Source: Prunus persica
Taxonomy: Eukaryota; Streptophyta; Magnoliopsida; Rosales; Rosaceae
Assembly: GCF_000346465.2 (NCBI RefSeq)
Contig: NC_034014.1
Location: 2,375,749-2,439,748 of the forward strand
Length of the DNA stretch: 64,000 bases
Reading direction: 5' to 3'
The notes under the pieces are model-generated. The model ran no database searches. It was not told the DNA's origin and saw nothing but the letters and a program-made list of their open reading frames with translations. This document shows positions 1-10,882 of the stretch, one piece after another; position 1 is the first letter of the stretch; each line of letters starts with the position of its first letter. The translations under genes were made by a program, and so were the position numbers.

Positions 1-306
1 GAAATTAATAGGTAAGTGTAGCCCAATAATTGAGAATTTGTGTCTTTGGGACAATTTGGAAATTTTTATAGGTAGATGACCTATGGGAAAAATTGGAAAT
101 TAATGAGTAAGTGTGGCCCACTAATTAAGAATTTGTGTTTGAGATATTTGAATTTAATCTCATTGGAATTTTCACGAGTAGATGACTCATGAGAAAAATT
201 GGAAATTAATGGGTGAGTGTGGCCCATTAATTGAGAATTTCTGTTTAAGAGATTTGAATTTAATCTCAATGAAATTTGTATGGGTAGATGACTGATGGGA
301 AAAATT
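1..306. repeat. Tandem repeat, about 106-bp unit, about 3 copies
   Basis: Three successive units begin near 1, 95 and 201. Each starts GAAATTAATRGGTRAGTGT and ends GATGACnnATGRGAAAAATT. The first unit is shorter (about 95 bp) and differs in its middle. The array probably continues to the left of the window. No coding potential was seen. Confidence 0.75.
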
Positions 307-1180
307 ACATGGTTTTATACCATATTTCTTTTTGTCAATCTCCAAGAAAAATAATGAGAAATTTTGATGAACCTGCTAATTCTCTACAATTGACATTTGC
401 GTTTGGACCCAAATATGACTATGAGGATTTTTTTTATTTTTATATAGAATTAATCCATTAATTATATGATAGGAAATTTAGGTCTCTGTAAATTTAATGG
501 ATAATTATTTGAATTACCCATTAATTACTATGGGCTTTTGAAAATCAATGGACAATTATTTTTGACAGTCCATTATTTTATTTCGGGGCTGCGATATTTT
601 GACTGTCCCATTTGTTGGACATGTGAGGAAGAGAGAAAAGAAGGAAAGAAGAGAGAGAGTTGAAATAAATCCAAATCACAAAGAAAGTGGCGTCAGCCAC
701 TTTTTTTTTTTTAACTCTTCTTCCCTTTGTTTTCTTTTCAGTGGAAGCCTTCTCCCTTTTCTTTTGTTACTGCCATACATAACACCAAGCCAATTCCTCT
801 CGTCTTTTTTTGGTTTTGGCTTTTTTTTTTCTTTTGCTTTTGGTTTGCTGCGCAACCAGAAGTTGCCAACAGGAACGTGGCTATCTTTTTTTTTTCTTTT
901 TCTTTTAAAGACCTCCATCCTTCTTTCTTCCTTCCTTGGTTTTGATTGTTCGCAAACAATCCCCAGATGAAGGATTCAAAGGATAGGCTGGACAAACGTG
1001 GCCTCCCTTTTCAAGCTTTGTTCCTCTTTTTTTTTTTTTGGTGCACACAGCTGATTTTTATTTGCTGTGAGATTAAATCACTCCATGATTTTGTTTGTGG
1101 GTTTTGTACTCAAATTGGATTTGTGCTCTTGAGAACTCACTGAATAGTTTTATGCCCAAAAATGGATATACCATTCAGGG
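307..1180. other. Intergenic, T-rich low-complexity sequence
   Basis: AT-rich sequence with several long T runs (for example near 698-710, 824-833 and 1028-1040). Open frames here encode only K/E/R-rich or F/L/S-rich low-complexity peptides caused by the pyrimidine bias, so no gene is called. Confidence 0.5.
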
Positions 1181-1191
1181 TATTTGATTGA

Positions 1192-1468
1192 GGGTAACAC
1201 ACCCATGATGGATTTTGTATCCAAGATTATTTTTTGGGGTGTAAAAACCCAAAGCCTTGATTGAGGGTGAAACGTCCAGGCTTTATTTCAAGGGTGAAAA
1301 CCCATATTTGTTTTCAGGGTGAAATACCCAGGCTTTGTTTCTGGGGTGCAAAACCCAAACTTGTTTTGAGGGTGAAAACCCATATTTGAACATCCAAGAA
1401 ATTTTGATTCAAGGGTTGCCACCCTACATGGATTGCCATCCATTTGATTGATTAAAGGGTTGCCACCC
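1192..1468 (+). repeat. Array of short GGGT...ACCC hairpins
   Basis: Repeated imperfect palindromes of the form GGGT-N4/6-ACCC occur at about 1192, 1237, 1292, 1317, 1344, 1370, 1413 and 1457, joined by related spacers such as CATATTTGTTTTC. The last two use a GGGTTGCCACCC core. The layout resembles the leader hairpins of the LARD elements in this window, but no flanking LTRs were found. Identity unknown. Confidence 0.6.
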
Positions 1469-2070
1469 AAAAACGGATGACCTCAAGAGAGGAGCCTTGA
1501 TTGCCTCTGTCATATTTCTTCAGCATGGCTATGCATCCTCCATGTTCCCCAAGCCTTGTTGGCTTTTTTTTGGTATCTCTTCAGAGTCTGCCGCTGTGCT
1601 CCTTTTCTTTCTGCAGCCTCACGGCTGCCTCCCCTTTTTTTCTTTTCTCTCCTCCTTTTATAGAGTCCTTGTGAGAGAGTTTTGAGATGGCAGAATCCCC
1701 ATTCAAATTGGACTCCTCCCCCCATTATCTGATTATCCTCTTCCTTTATTTATCCCTTCTTTTTTTCTAGGGATAAGAACAGGGACAATCTGATATACAC
1801 GTTGTTTCCCATTTGTTTTGAAAGCAAGTGTCATGTGGTTGTGGGAATCACCCACCCAACGTTGAGGGGCTTATCTAAACCCACTATTTTTTAAAAAATA
1901 TTTTTTTTTGGTTCATCAGTGCCTATAACAACACAATTGGTGGCGTGGCCAAGGTAGCGTCTGTGGAAAAAGGACTTAAAATTAAAAAGTCTACAAAACC
2001 GTGCAGGTGTATGTAGACTTAAAATTAAAAGTCAACAGGAGCTAATAATATTGTCCGACGAAGCTGGCTC
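1469..2070. other. Intergenic upstream of HMA copy 1
   Basis: No gene recognised. The last about 80 bases resemble the promoter of the other HMA copies: a GTCAACAGGAG-like block, then an AAGCTGGCTC block leading into the TATA box. Confidence 0.4.
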
Positions 2071-2071
2071 G

Positions 2072-2079
2072 TATAAAAT
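2072..2079 (+). promoter_or_regulatory. TATA box of HMA copy 1
   Basis: TATAAAAT about 135 bp upstream of the start codon, at the position corresponding to the TATA boxes of the paralogues. The CTTGG-TTT-CCAAG palindrome found in other copies was not seen here. Confidence 0.5.
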
Positions 2080-2213
2080 AAGTACATAATATATGCCTTG
2101 ACACAGCATAGTGATCGATAGTTCTACTTTCATAGATTTATTCACTCATAGATTTCACAGAGTTTTCCATCCCAAAAAGCTTAAAAGCTTCATTTCATAC
2201 CCTTCTCTCCAAC

Positions 2214-2842
2214 ATGAAGGTAAGCCTCTAAAACTTTACGCGTCCACTTCATACTTAAATTCTCTGGATTTTATTGTACATAGTCACATACTTTCCTTTT
2301 TTATGCAAGTGAAATTGAATATATAAGATGATCATTGCTCGCACATACTTCGTACAAATTTTTATGTGCAGCAAAAGATAGTAGTGAGTGTGCCAATGCA
2401 CTGTGACAAATGCCGAACCAAGGCCTTGAAGATTGCTGCAGCTGCACACGGTAGGCATCGATCAATCGATACATACAGATCAATTTATCAAAAAAAAAGA
2501 AAGAAAAGAAATTCAAGTATTTCATCACTAATAATTAGGTCAGTTAATAAGTATTAATTGATGATTACATATAAAGCAGGTGTGAACAAAGTGTCGATCG
2601 AAGTAGACAAAGGTCATATGGAGGTGATTGGAGATGGGGTTGACTCTGTTTGCTTGACCAGTTTGTTAAGGAAGAAGCTTGGCTTCGCCACCATTGTCAA
2701 AGTTGAAGAAGTGAAAGGAGCTAAAGATGATAAGAAAGAGGAAAAGGCAACGCCTCCCCCAGGCTGTGTTCAATATTGTCCTCCAATGTACTATGAACTG
2801 GTTGATGAATATCCAGAACCAGTCCAATGCTCTATTATGTAA
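2214..2842 (+). CDS. HMA copy 1: heavy-metal-associated isoprenylated plant protein (HIPP-like)
   Basis: Three exons: 2214-2219 (ATGAAG only), 2372-2450 and 2580-2842, all with GT/AG introns, giving 115 residues. It is one HMA domain (beta-alpha-beta-beta-alpha-beta fold) with the full metal-binding motif M-H-C13-D-K-C16, then helix residues TKALKIAAAA. A charged K/E linker and a PPPG stretch follow. The C-terminus is CSIM, a CaaX box whose final Met favours farnesylation. HIPP proteins bind metals and are tethered to membranes by the lipid; some are targets of pathogen effectors in grasses. This is the only copy of the six that keeps both CxxC and CaaX, so it is the best candidate for the ancestral function. 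The family is clear; the physiological role is not visible. Confidence 0.9.
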
Positions 2843-3728
2843 ACCCTTTTCACAGCAATTACTCTATTTAGCTTGAAGATTGATATATCGATATCTTAGA
2901 TCGATCACAACCAAACTAGGGTTTATAATTTTGATTTCTTTTTCTGGTTTAAGATATTGTTTGTGCCTTGTGCCTGTATTTTGGTTTTGGTTTTGGTTTT
3001 TCATTAGTTATGAATTTAGATTAATTAATAGTAATTCTTAGACCAGTTATAATGATTACACTAAGATGCACAATCCCTAAATGTACAGGCCCCGAATCTG
3101 TACTAGCATGTATGGTCAATCAAAATTTAATGCTTGCTTGTATCTCTTTCATCTAGCACAAAATGTTTTTTGGTAACCAACTTAGTGAGGAACTCTCAAA
3201 GATTCAAAAAGCAAATTTGAGGTTACATTTTTGTTTCTGACGTGCTATACATGGAACGTGTTGTTTTCCATAGATCCCAACTTGAACGAAAGAGGCTTGT
3301 AATTTAGCTTTAGGGTTTTTAGGGTTTACTTTTGGTGATATATTCATATTATCCAAAGTTGTAATATTGAGCAGGAAATTTCCACTTGGACTTATGAGTA
3401 ACGCAAGGGGTTTTAGCAAAGAATTTCCACATGATAATTGATAGCAGCATTTGAGAAAAACCTATGACTTGTCAGAATTTCGCCTTTGCGTTAGCTTTGG
3501 GATGAAATGTTTCATTGCCACATGATGTCTTGTCTTGTCGCAACATTTAACTCTTATAGAATCTTTGAAATTTCCCTGCAATTTGCGTTACATCATTCTC
3601 CCAATGCGTACTGTGAAGGGAAACTATCTTCAACGAAAAGTCGATCAATTAATCTACACCATATACGTCGTCGACTTGTCGACAAGTTTACTAATATTCA
3701 GATACAATAAAAACAATAATGCCAAGAC
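2843..3728. other. Intergenic, 3' flank of HMA copy 1
   Basis: 3' UTR and AT-rich spacer up to the Copia LTR. No gene recognised; the open frames near 3204-3762 are short and unlike any known family. Confidence 0.4.
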
Positions 3729-4118
3729 TGTTAGCATATTCAGAACATTATCATGCATATAGATTCAATCAAAACATGTAATAAATCTCAATGAAAATGC
3801 AGAGAGCTTTTGAGTAAAGAGAGGTCAGATTTCTGTGTGTGAGAGAGAGAGAGCTTTTAGAAGAATGCTAGCTGTATCAGCCCAGCACCAAAACATGTAT
3901 ATATCATGACACTGACAAAAACCGTTAGGGAGGAGATATTCCCTATTACATCACTAAATCTAGCCATTCAATCATTACCCTATAAGATAATGACAGGTGG
4001 CAAAATGCTATTACATTCTCTGCTGTACACTTGGACTATGATCCAAGGCAGCCTTCCTAACAAGAATAGAACCTTCATATTCTAATTCCATCACAGCAGC
4101 TACACCTATACACCAACA
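3729..4118 (-). repeat. 3' LTR of the Copia element
   Basis: 390 bp, TG...CA ends, nearly identical to 8304-8693. It contains a short (GA)n tract. Relative to the element it is the downstream LTR. Confidence 0.95.
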
Positions 4119-7100
4119 CTCCCTTCTAGGTGTTGTGCTGAAATAACACCTAGAGCCTTCCTCAAATACTCAAATCTGTCTCTTGCTAATGGCTTGGTGA
4201 AAATGTCAGCAAGCTGCACTTCTGTTTTGCAATATAGCAAATCAATCTCACCATTTTGTAGAGCATCTCTTATGAAGTGAAACCTGCGGTTGATGTGTCT
4301 GGTTTTGTGATGATGAACAGGATTCTTTGATATAGCAATAGCTGAAGTGTTGTCACACAACAACTGAGTTGGTTCTACCTGTTCCTCTCCAAAATCAGAT
4401 AACACAAACCTCAGCCACATAGCTTGTGCAGTAGCTTCTGCTGCACTCATGTACTCAGCCTCTGCTGTTGACAGAGCAACACTACTTTGCTTGATTGAAG
4501 CCCAAGAAAATGCACCTGACCCCAAGTTGAAAGCATAGCCTGATGTGCTCCTCATGTCATCTTCACTTCCACTCCAATCACTATCACAATAGCCTATTAA
4601 CACTGCTCCTTTTCCCTTATCATAGGCAATTCCATAGTTTATGGTGCCTTGAACATATCTCAGCACTCTCTTTGCTGTTCCCATGTGCTTCTTGGTTGGA
4701 TTATGCATGAATCTAGCCAAGAGGCTTGCTGCAAACATGATATCTGGTCTGGTTGCAGTCAGATATAGCAAGCTTCCCACCATTTGCCTATACAATGTCT
4801 CATCTGCTAGTTCACTTCCATCCACTTTTGACAACTTTTCATTCACTGCCAAAGGTGTTGCAACAGACTTGCAATCCTTAAGTCCAAATTTGTCAAGTAA
4901 AGTCTTTGCATACTTCTTCTGGTGAAGAAAGATGCAAGAATCAGTTTGTAGGACCCCAAGACCAAGGAAATGATGAAGTAGTCCTAGGTCAGTCATCTCA
5001 TATTGTCTCATCATATCATCCTTGAATGCAGCCATCATTTCTTTTGAGCTTCCTGTGTAGATAATATCATCTACATATAGAGACACAATGAGAATACCAC
5101 TTGTAGACATCTTTGTGTACAAAGTAGCTTCACTTGGACTTCTATAAAAACCAGTCTTGATGAAATAGGAATTTATCTCATCATACCAAGCTCTTGGAGC
5201 TTGTTTCAAACCATATAGAGCCTTTTTCAGCTTATACACTTTATCTTCACTTCCTTGCATCACAAAACCAGATGGTTGATCTACATAAACTTCTTCATTT
5301 AGCACTCCATTAAGAAATGCAGACTTTACATCTAGTTGAAACAGATTCCAGTTTCTCTGTGCAGCAACAGCCACCAAGGTTCTCACAGTATCAAGTCGAG
5401 CCACTGGTGCAAAGGTCTCATTGAAGTCAATTCCAGGCTTTTGAGAATATCCCTTTGCCACCAGCCGAGCCTTATTCTTCTGCACAGATCCATCTAGGTT
5501 CAGTTTAGTCTTATAGATCCATTTGACTCCAATGATTGGTTTATCAAATGGTCTATTCACAAGCTCCCATGTATTGTTCTTCTCAATCATGGTGATTTCA
5601 GCTTCCATTGCTTTCTTCCAAGAGTCATCCTTTGCTGCCTCTTCAAAACTTTCTGGTTCTATAATGCACATGTTGCATTTTTCATAAATTTCTGCAATGC
5701 TCTTGTACTTGAGAGGAGTGTGATCAACATCCTGTGATCCTGCTTCCCTTTCTTGGTCACTGATTTCAGTGTTTAAGCTAGGCATCTCATTCACTTCCAA
5801 TTGTTCTTCAAATTCATAAGAACTCCCTTCTGCTCCTTGTTCTTCTTCTCTAATTTCAGTGAGCTGAATGTTCACACTAGTCTCCTTCTTTGTATTCCAA
5901 TCCCAACACTCATTCTCACTAAATATCACATCTCTTGAAATGATAACCTTTTCAGTTTCAATATTGTAGAGCCTGTATCCCTTTTCACAGCTGCCATACC
6001 CCAAGAAAATACACCTTTTGCTTGCCAAATCTAGCTTCTGTCTTTGCTGTTTTGGTACATGAGCATAACACAATGAACCAAATACCTTCAGATGCTTAAT
6101 TCCTGGTTTCCTCCCTCCATAAGCCTCAAATGGTGTCTTTTTGCTTAAGGCTTTAGTTGGACATCTATTCAAAATGTACACAGATGTGTTGACTGCCTCT
6201 GCCCAGAAATCAAGTGGAATTTTCTTTTCCAACATCAAACATTTGGCCATTTCTACTATAGTTCTATTCTTCCTCTCGGCCACACCATTTTGCTGTGGTG
6301 TGTATGGGGTTGTGAGCTGCCTTTCAATGCCTGCATTGTCACAGAACCTCTCAAACTCCACTGAAGTGTACTCTCCTCCTCTGTCACTTCTCAATTGTTT
6401 TAGTTTGTAGCCACTTTGCAATTCCACAGTGGCTTTGAACTTCTTAAACACACAAAGAGCTTCTGACTTGTGCCTTAAGAAATAGACCCAACACATCCTT
6501 GTGCAATCATCAATGAAAGTGAGAAAGAACCTATTTCCAGCTTTGGTAACTGTCTGCATAGGACCACAGATGTCACTGTGAATAAGTTCTAGTGGGGTTG
6601 ATGCTCTAGAAATAGCTTCTCTTGGGAATGCTTCTCTACTTTGCTTGCCTAGAACACACCCCTCACATACCTGTCTATCTTCTTTAATTTCTGGCAGCCC
6701 TACTACCATATCTTGCTCTTTCAATAGTTTTAGACTAGTCATATTGAGATGTCCAAACCTTCTATGCCAGAGATCAGTGGAATGGTCTACACTTGCTCTA
6801 TAAGCAAAGTGCATTTCAGCTTGCAACTTCAAAGGAAAGCTTCTGTTTCCTTTCATCTGAACCTTTGCCACCAGATTTGTATGAGAGCTGTCATTGTAGA
6901 TTTCCACCTTGTGATCACCAAATACCAAATAATAGCCATGTTCTATCATCTGTCCTACACTGAGTAAGTTCTCTTTCAGTCCAGGTACAAGCATTATTTC
7001 TTTGATATGTCTCTTGCCTGCTTTGGTTTCAACCACAATAGTGCCTTTTCCAGTTACTTCTACAAGCTGTCCAGTTCCCATTTCAACCTTGGCAGTCACT

Positions 7101-7540
7101 TTTCTGTCAATATCCACCAACAAATCCTCTTTTCCTGTCATGTGATTGCTACACCCACTGTCCAAATACCAGATCTCTTCATCCCTTGTTACATCAGCAC
7201 CACTTACATTGCTAGCATAGAACATTGTTGGTGCAGCTTCCACTTGAGTAGCATAGTTGATCTGCTGTGGTGTTTTCTTGCTGTAGCAGTCTTTTGCAAT
7301 GTGACCAAGTTTATCACAGTTATAACACTTTGGCTTGCCCTTGAATCGACATTCACCAAAATGTAGCTTACCACAGTGTTTGCAGGGAGTTTTAGTGCCT
7401 TCACTTGCCTTGTTATCCCACTTCTTGCCTTTGGATTTCCAATTCTTATTCTGCTTGCTGTTCTGTTCTCCATTCTTAGTCTGTTTGGCATCTACACTAA
7501 GGCTAGCAAATGCCTTCTCTGTTCTGTTTTCAGAATGCCC
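4106..7540 (-). CDS. Copia pol polyprotein (zinc knuckles, protease, integrase, RT, RNase H)
   Basis: An uninterrupted 1045-residue frame runs 7243-4106. The same frame stays open upstream to about 7540 and includes zinc knuckles (C-KH-C... and CYNC-DKLGH-IAKDC) near 7290-7370. Domains in order: retropepsin with DSG (Asp28 of the 7243 frame), GAG-pre-integrase (HRRFGH...CEGC), rve integrase core (HSDICGP, FIDDCTR, TPQQNGVAERKNR), Copia-type reverse transcriptase with YVDD, and RNase H (LCDNTSAI, KTRHI). Its stop lies just inside the LTR boundary. A 1-base length difference in a G run at 7538-7540 puts it out of frame with upstream gag, so this copy may not make a Gag-Pol fusion even though pol itself looks intact. 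Confidence 0.93.
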   Translation of the reverse strand, partial: GHSENRTEKAFASLSVDAKQTKNGEQNSKQNKNWKSKGKKWDNKASEGTKTPCKHCGKLHFGECRFKGKPKCYNCDKLGHIAKDCYSKKTPQQINYATQVEAAPTMFYASNVSGADVTRDEEIWYLDSGCSNHMTGKEDLLVDIDRKVTAKVEMGTGQLVEVTGKGTIVVETKAGKRHIKEIMLVPGLKENLLSVGQMIEHGYYLVFGDHKVEIYNDSSHTNLVAKVQMKGNRSFPLKLQAEMHFAYRASVDHSTDLWHRRFGHLNMTSLKLLKEQDMVVGLPEIKEDRQVCEGCVLGKQSREAFPREAISRASTPLELIHSDICGPMQTVTKAGNRFFLTFIDDCTRMCWVYFLRHKSEALCVFKKFKATVELQSGYKLKQLRSDRGGEYTSVEFERFCDNAGIERQLTTPYTPQQNGVAERKNRTIVEMAKCLMLEKKIPLDFWAEAVNTSVYILNRCPTKALSKKTPFEAYGGRKPGIKHLKVFGSLCYAHVPKQQRQKLDLASKRCIFLGYGSCEKGYRLYNIETEKVIISRDVIFSENECWDWNTKKETSVNIQLTEIREEEQGAEGSSYEFEEQLEVNEMPSLNTEISDQEREAGSQDVDHTPLKYKSIAEIYEKCNMCIIEPESFEEAAKDDSWKKAMEAEITMIEKNNTWELVNRPFDKPIIGVKWIYKTKLNLDGSVQKNKARLVAKGYSQKPGIDFNETFAPVARLDTVRTLVAVAAQRNWNLFQLDVKSAFLNGVLNEEVYVDQPSGFVMQGSEDKVYKLKKALYGLKQAPRAWYDEINSYFIKTGFYRSPSEATLYTKMSTSGILIVSLYVDDIIYTGSSKEMMAAFKDDMMRQYEMTDLGLLHHFLGLGVLQTDSCIFLHQKKYAKTLLDKFGLKDCKSVATPLAVNEKLSKVDGSELADETLYRQMVGSLLYLTATRPDIMFAASLLARFMHNPTKKHMGTAKRVLRYVQGTINYGIAYDKGKGAVLIGYCDSDWSGSEDDMRSTSGYAFNLGSGAFSWASIKQSSVALSTAEAEYMSAAEATAQAMWLRFVLSDFGEEQVEPTQLLCDNTSAIAISKNPVHHHKTRHINRRFHFIRDALQNGEIDLLYCKTEVQLADIFTKPLARDRFEYLRKALGVISAQHLEGSVGV
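4119..4129 (-). other. Polypurine tract of the Copia element
   Basis: On the minus strand AGAAGGGAG directly precedes the TGTTGGTG start of the LTR, the usual position for priming plus-strand DNA synthesis. Confidence 0.7.
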
Positions 7541-8203
7541 TATCTAAACGCAACTCAAAGCTCTTTAGTGAGGCAACAACCTCCTGCACCTCAATCTCAT
7601 TCAGATCTCTAGAATGTTCAATAACTGACATATAGAGTCATAGGTAGATGGCAGACTATTAAGCAGTTTTTGAACAATTCTCTCCCTAGCAATTCCTCCC
7701 CATAACTTCTCATTTGATTAATTAAATCAAATAGTTTAGTAACATAGACAGTTAAGATTCATCATCCTTCATTCTGTATATTCAAATTCCCTTCTNNNNN
7801 NNNNNNNNNNNNNNNNNNNNNNNNNNNNNNNNNNNNNNNNNNNNNNNNNNNNNNNNNNNNNNNNNNNNNNNNNNNNNNNNNNNNNNNNNNNNNNNTTTGA
7901 TGTCTCTTCATGAGATATTCGTGGGAATATCTCCTCTGAAACTGCTCCTTGAATCAATCCAAGGGCCTTGGCATCCTTCATGAGTACCTCAGCAACCATG
8001 CCTTTCCCACTTGATTCTTCTGTCTCCTTTTTCTGATCACCAGATTCATCTGACTTTTTCAGATCCATACCATCAAGTCCTTTGATCACAAAATCCCACA
8101 GTCCATGAGATTTGAAGATGGTCTTCATCCTAATGCTCCAGAAATCGTAGTTCTCACCATTGAAAATTGGTGCTCTCAACTCACCACCACTTGATCCAGC
8201 CAT
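7541..8203 (-). pseudogene. Copia gag, with assembly gap
   Basis: Begins MAGSSGGELRAP at 8203 and shows the plant Copia Gag start (FNGENYDFWSIRMKTIF). Coding is interrupted by the N gap 7796-7895, and the frame does not continue directly into pol. Whether the broken frame is biological or an assembly artefact cannot be told here. Confidence 0.8.
7796..7895. other. Assembly gap (100 N)
   Basis: Exactly 100 N, the usual placeholder for a gap of unknown size, inside the Copia gag. Confidence 0.99.
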
Positions 8204-8284
8204 GTTAGACTTAGATCTGCAGAACTCAAGCTCAGCTGCAGCTTCAATAGCTTAGCACAGAGAAACTCCCAGTATTACAAGATC

Positions 8285-8303
8285 AAACCTGGCTCTGAGG
8301 CCA
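8285..8303 (-). other. Primer-binding site of the Copia element
   Basis: The minus strand next to the LTR reads TGGCCTCAGAGCCAGGTTT. This matches the complement of the 3' end of plant initiator tRNA-Met (TGGTATCAGAGCCAGG) except at two bases. Confidence 0.8.
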
Positions 8304-8693
8304 TGTTAGCATATTCAGAACATTATCATGCATATAGATTCAATCAAAACATGTAATAAATCTCAATGAAAATGCAGAGAGCTTTTGAGTAAAGAGAGGT
8401 CAGATTTCTGTGTGTGAGAGAGAGAGAGCTTTTAGAAGAATGTTAGCTGTATCAGCCCAGCACCAAAACATGTATATATCATGACACTGACAAAAACCGT
8501 TAGGGAGGAGATATTCCCTATTACATCACTAAATCTAGCCATTCAATCATTACCCTATAAGATAATGACAGGTGGCAAAATGCTATTACATTCTCTGCTG
8601 TACACTTGGACTATGATCCAAGGCAGCCTTCCTAACAAGAATAGAACCTTCATATTCTAATTCCATCACAGCAGCTACACCTATACACCAACA
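8304..8693 (-). repeat. 5' LTR of the Copia element
   Basis: 390 bp, TG...CA ends, partner of 3729-4118. Confidence 0.95.
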
Positions 8694-9890
8694 CCGGGTC
8701 ACTGATAGGCCTTCCACGTGTGAAGTCTAGGACATATATATTGTGTTTTGTTGCAAAAGACTTGTCGTTTGATTGCTTCCACATGCACACTTCTGTCCAG
8801 ATTATTCCAAGTCCTCAACCCATTGTCCAAGTCCACTCAGGCTTTAGTTAGCGGAGTCTATTCATTTTCTCTTGAGTTTGGTTTTCAAAGAAGAAATATG
8901 AGTGGTAGGTCTTGTTATTGGAAATAAACTTTGCTAGCAAAGAATAATAGAACTAATACTAGACCACATGAGCCTGTCTAAGAGGGATTGCGAAGCTTTT
9001 TAAACTCCAAATTAAGGAGTAGCTGTGGTTATGCATTTTCTTGAATAGCAGATGAGGAACAGATGAAGTGCGAGTTGAAGAATCACTAACGCACATCTCA
9101 TTTTGGAAAGTTAAGAAATTTTACATGCTTTTATAAGGACTTATAGGCTACTCTCACATAGCCATGGCCAATTAGTTTTGGACAAAATCTCAATTTCCTT
9201 CATGCTATCAGTCACACGCAGTGGCAGAGCTAGAAATTTTTTACAGAGGGGGCACCTCATATATTAAAATTTATTTTTCTTTACGGTGACATTTTAATTA
9301 ATTTTTTACTTGATAAAAATTCATAAATTTAATTACTATACTCTATTATTTTACATATCATATTAACTATGTATTCATCATTGATACTAGCAAAAGATAT
9401 TGCATGTAATTAGTTAAATATACACATATACTAACAAAATTCAAATAGTAATTTATTACTACAATCAAAGTCAAAATAAGACAAAAAGAGAGTATGGGTA
9501 GTAATAATAGTGGAAAAGGGAGAGAAGACAAACATAAGAGAAGAGGCACTTTGAAGTTTGATAAAAGATGTGTAATTGTGTTAAGATACCTAAGGTCTCA
9601 AGAATATTGAGTGGGGGCATAGGACCCCTGGTCACACGTGAGGGGACATTAGAGACATTAGAGGATATGTGAAGAAATTTCCCATAATCGTGTGAGGATG
9701 TGAAGAAATTTTCTATATACAATTATTTGCCTCCACTAGCAATAGAGACTATGCAGCCGCCTTTGTTTTATCAGTTTCCTAATTTGATGTTGCTATTGCT
9801 TCCTGTTTTTTTTTTTCTTTGTGAAAAATCAAAGTATTCCAGGAAATCAAATTTGAATATCTAGGTAGGTGTCTTGACTGAGTCTCTGGA
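8694..9890. other. Intergenic between Copia and HMA copy 2
   Basis: AT-rich. A stretch starting near 9220 (GTGGCAGAGCTAGAAATTTT followed by GGGGGCACC) resembles a dispersed plant repeat, but no ends were found. No gene recognised. Confidence 0.35.
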
Positions 9891-9894
9891 AAAT

Positions 9895-9988
9895 CTTGGT
9901 TTCCAAGCAGCTGACCCCATATGTATATGGATGGGGACAGATAGGCCAACACGAGGTAATATCCTTGGAAGACTAAGCTTCTATAAAT
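9895..9988 (+). promoter_or_regulatory. HMA copy 2 promoter: CTTGG-TTT-CCAAG palindrome and TATA box
   Basis: CTTGGTTTCCAAG at 9895-9907 is followed by CAGCTGAC and, 75 bp on, TATAAAT at 9982-9988. A W-box-like TTGACT lies at about 9875. The same palindrome and TATA arrangement occurs in copies 3, 4 and 6. Confidence 0.6.
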
Positions 9989-10062
9989 AGAAGCAACCTC
10001 CAAGTGTTGAAGCAGAATTCCACAAAAATAAATATTAAAAAAAAATTCAGAGTAGAGAAAAG

Positions 10063-10372
10063 ATGTGTTCATACATAGAAAGATTCATAGACTGGATTTG
10101 TTTTTGGGAAAAGGACATTTCATGTACACTCCCCACCACGAAGGTAAGCTTAATTAGCCTTTCAATTAGTTTTAGTTTGTTCCTAAAACATATATTTTTG
10201 TAGTATTTCCATTCATCAAATTTGAATATCTAGGTATGTGATGTTTATTTATGCAGCAAAAGATAGTCTTCAAGGTGCAAATAAATTCTGAGAAATACAA
10301 AACCAAGGCCTTGAAGACTGCTGCAAAGGCCCGAGGTGTGTACCGTATGCATGCATCAATTTCAAATAGCCA

Positions 10373-10403
<31 letters not shown>

Positions 10404-10752
10404 GTGATTACCCAAATGATATCATTCAAAGTAATTATTGCTAATTAATTAGTTAGTTAATGATGAACCACTAATTAATTAAGCAGGTGTGAGCAACGTT
10501 TCCGTGGAAGTAGAGAAAGAGCTAATGGAGGTGACTGGAGTTGGAGTTGATTCCGTTTGCTTGGCCAAGTCATTGCAGAAGAAGCTTGGCTACGCCACCA
10601 TAGTAAGCGTTGAAGAAGCGGAGAAAGAGGACAATAAGAAAGAGGACAAGAAGAAAGAGGAGATAAAGGCAATTCAATGGGCATCAACCTATTTTCCCCG
10701 TCCAATGTTTCCTGTGTACTATGACTCTGACGGAAACCCGATATTAAACTAA
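10063..10752 (+). CDS. HMA copy 2: HMA-domain protein with N-terminal extension, no CxxC, no CaaX
   Basis: Exons 10063-10143, 10257-10335 and 10487-10752 give 141 residues. At the site of the ATGAAG exon of copies 1 and 6 this gene has ACGAAG (10138-10143). An upstream ATG at 10063 is in frame with it and adds 27 residues starting MCSYIERFIDW. The HMA fold follows (QKIVFKV...), but both metal ligands are replaced (NSEKYKTKAL instead of xCxxCRTKAL). The C-terminus ends GNPILN, so there is no prenylation box. A K/E-rich linker (EKEDNKKEDKKKEE) is longer than in the paralogues. A (TA)n microsatellite lies in intron 2. The 27-residue extension is inferred; if not used, translation would need a non-AUG start or the ATG overlapping the intron-1 acceptor. 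Confidence 0.75.
10374..10399. repeat. (TA)n microsatellite in HMA copy 2 intron 2
   Basis: About 13 uninterrupted TA units between exons 2 and 3. Confidence 0.9.
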
Positions 10753-10882
10753 GCACTGTTAATCTTGAGACTCCTGTAAAGACTGCAGTTGTCTACAATG
10801 GACCTTTGCCTTTCTACGTATGGCAAAAAGGCAAACATTTGCTATGTTTACGTGATTGTTGTTGAAGTTTTGTACATTTTAT

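Larger units (their letters stand above)
3729..8693 (-). mobile_element. Ty1/Copia LTR retrotransposon, near full length
   Basis: Two 390-bp LTRs (TGTTAG...CCAACA) flank an interior with gag and pol on the minus strand. The primer-binding site lies beside the upstream LTR (8304-8693) and a purine tract beside the downstream one (3729-4118). The LTRs appear to differ at one base (ctagctg versus ttagctg), so insertion is recent. Flanking 5-mers (AAGAC left, CCGGG right) do not match, so no target duplication is visible. A 100-N gap lies in gag, and a 1-base shift separates gag from the zinc-knuckle/pol frame. Confidence 0.95.

Noticed and set aside
599..995. Several open frames on both strands near 600-1000
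   Set aside because: They are F/L/S- or K/E/R-rich and arise from pyrimidine runs; no start context or family similarity.
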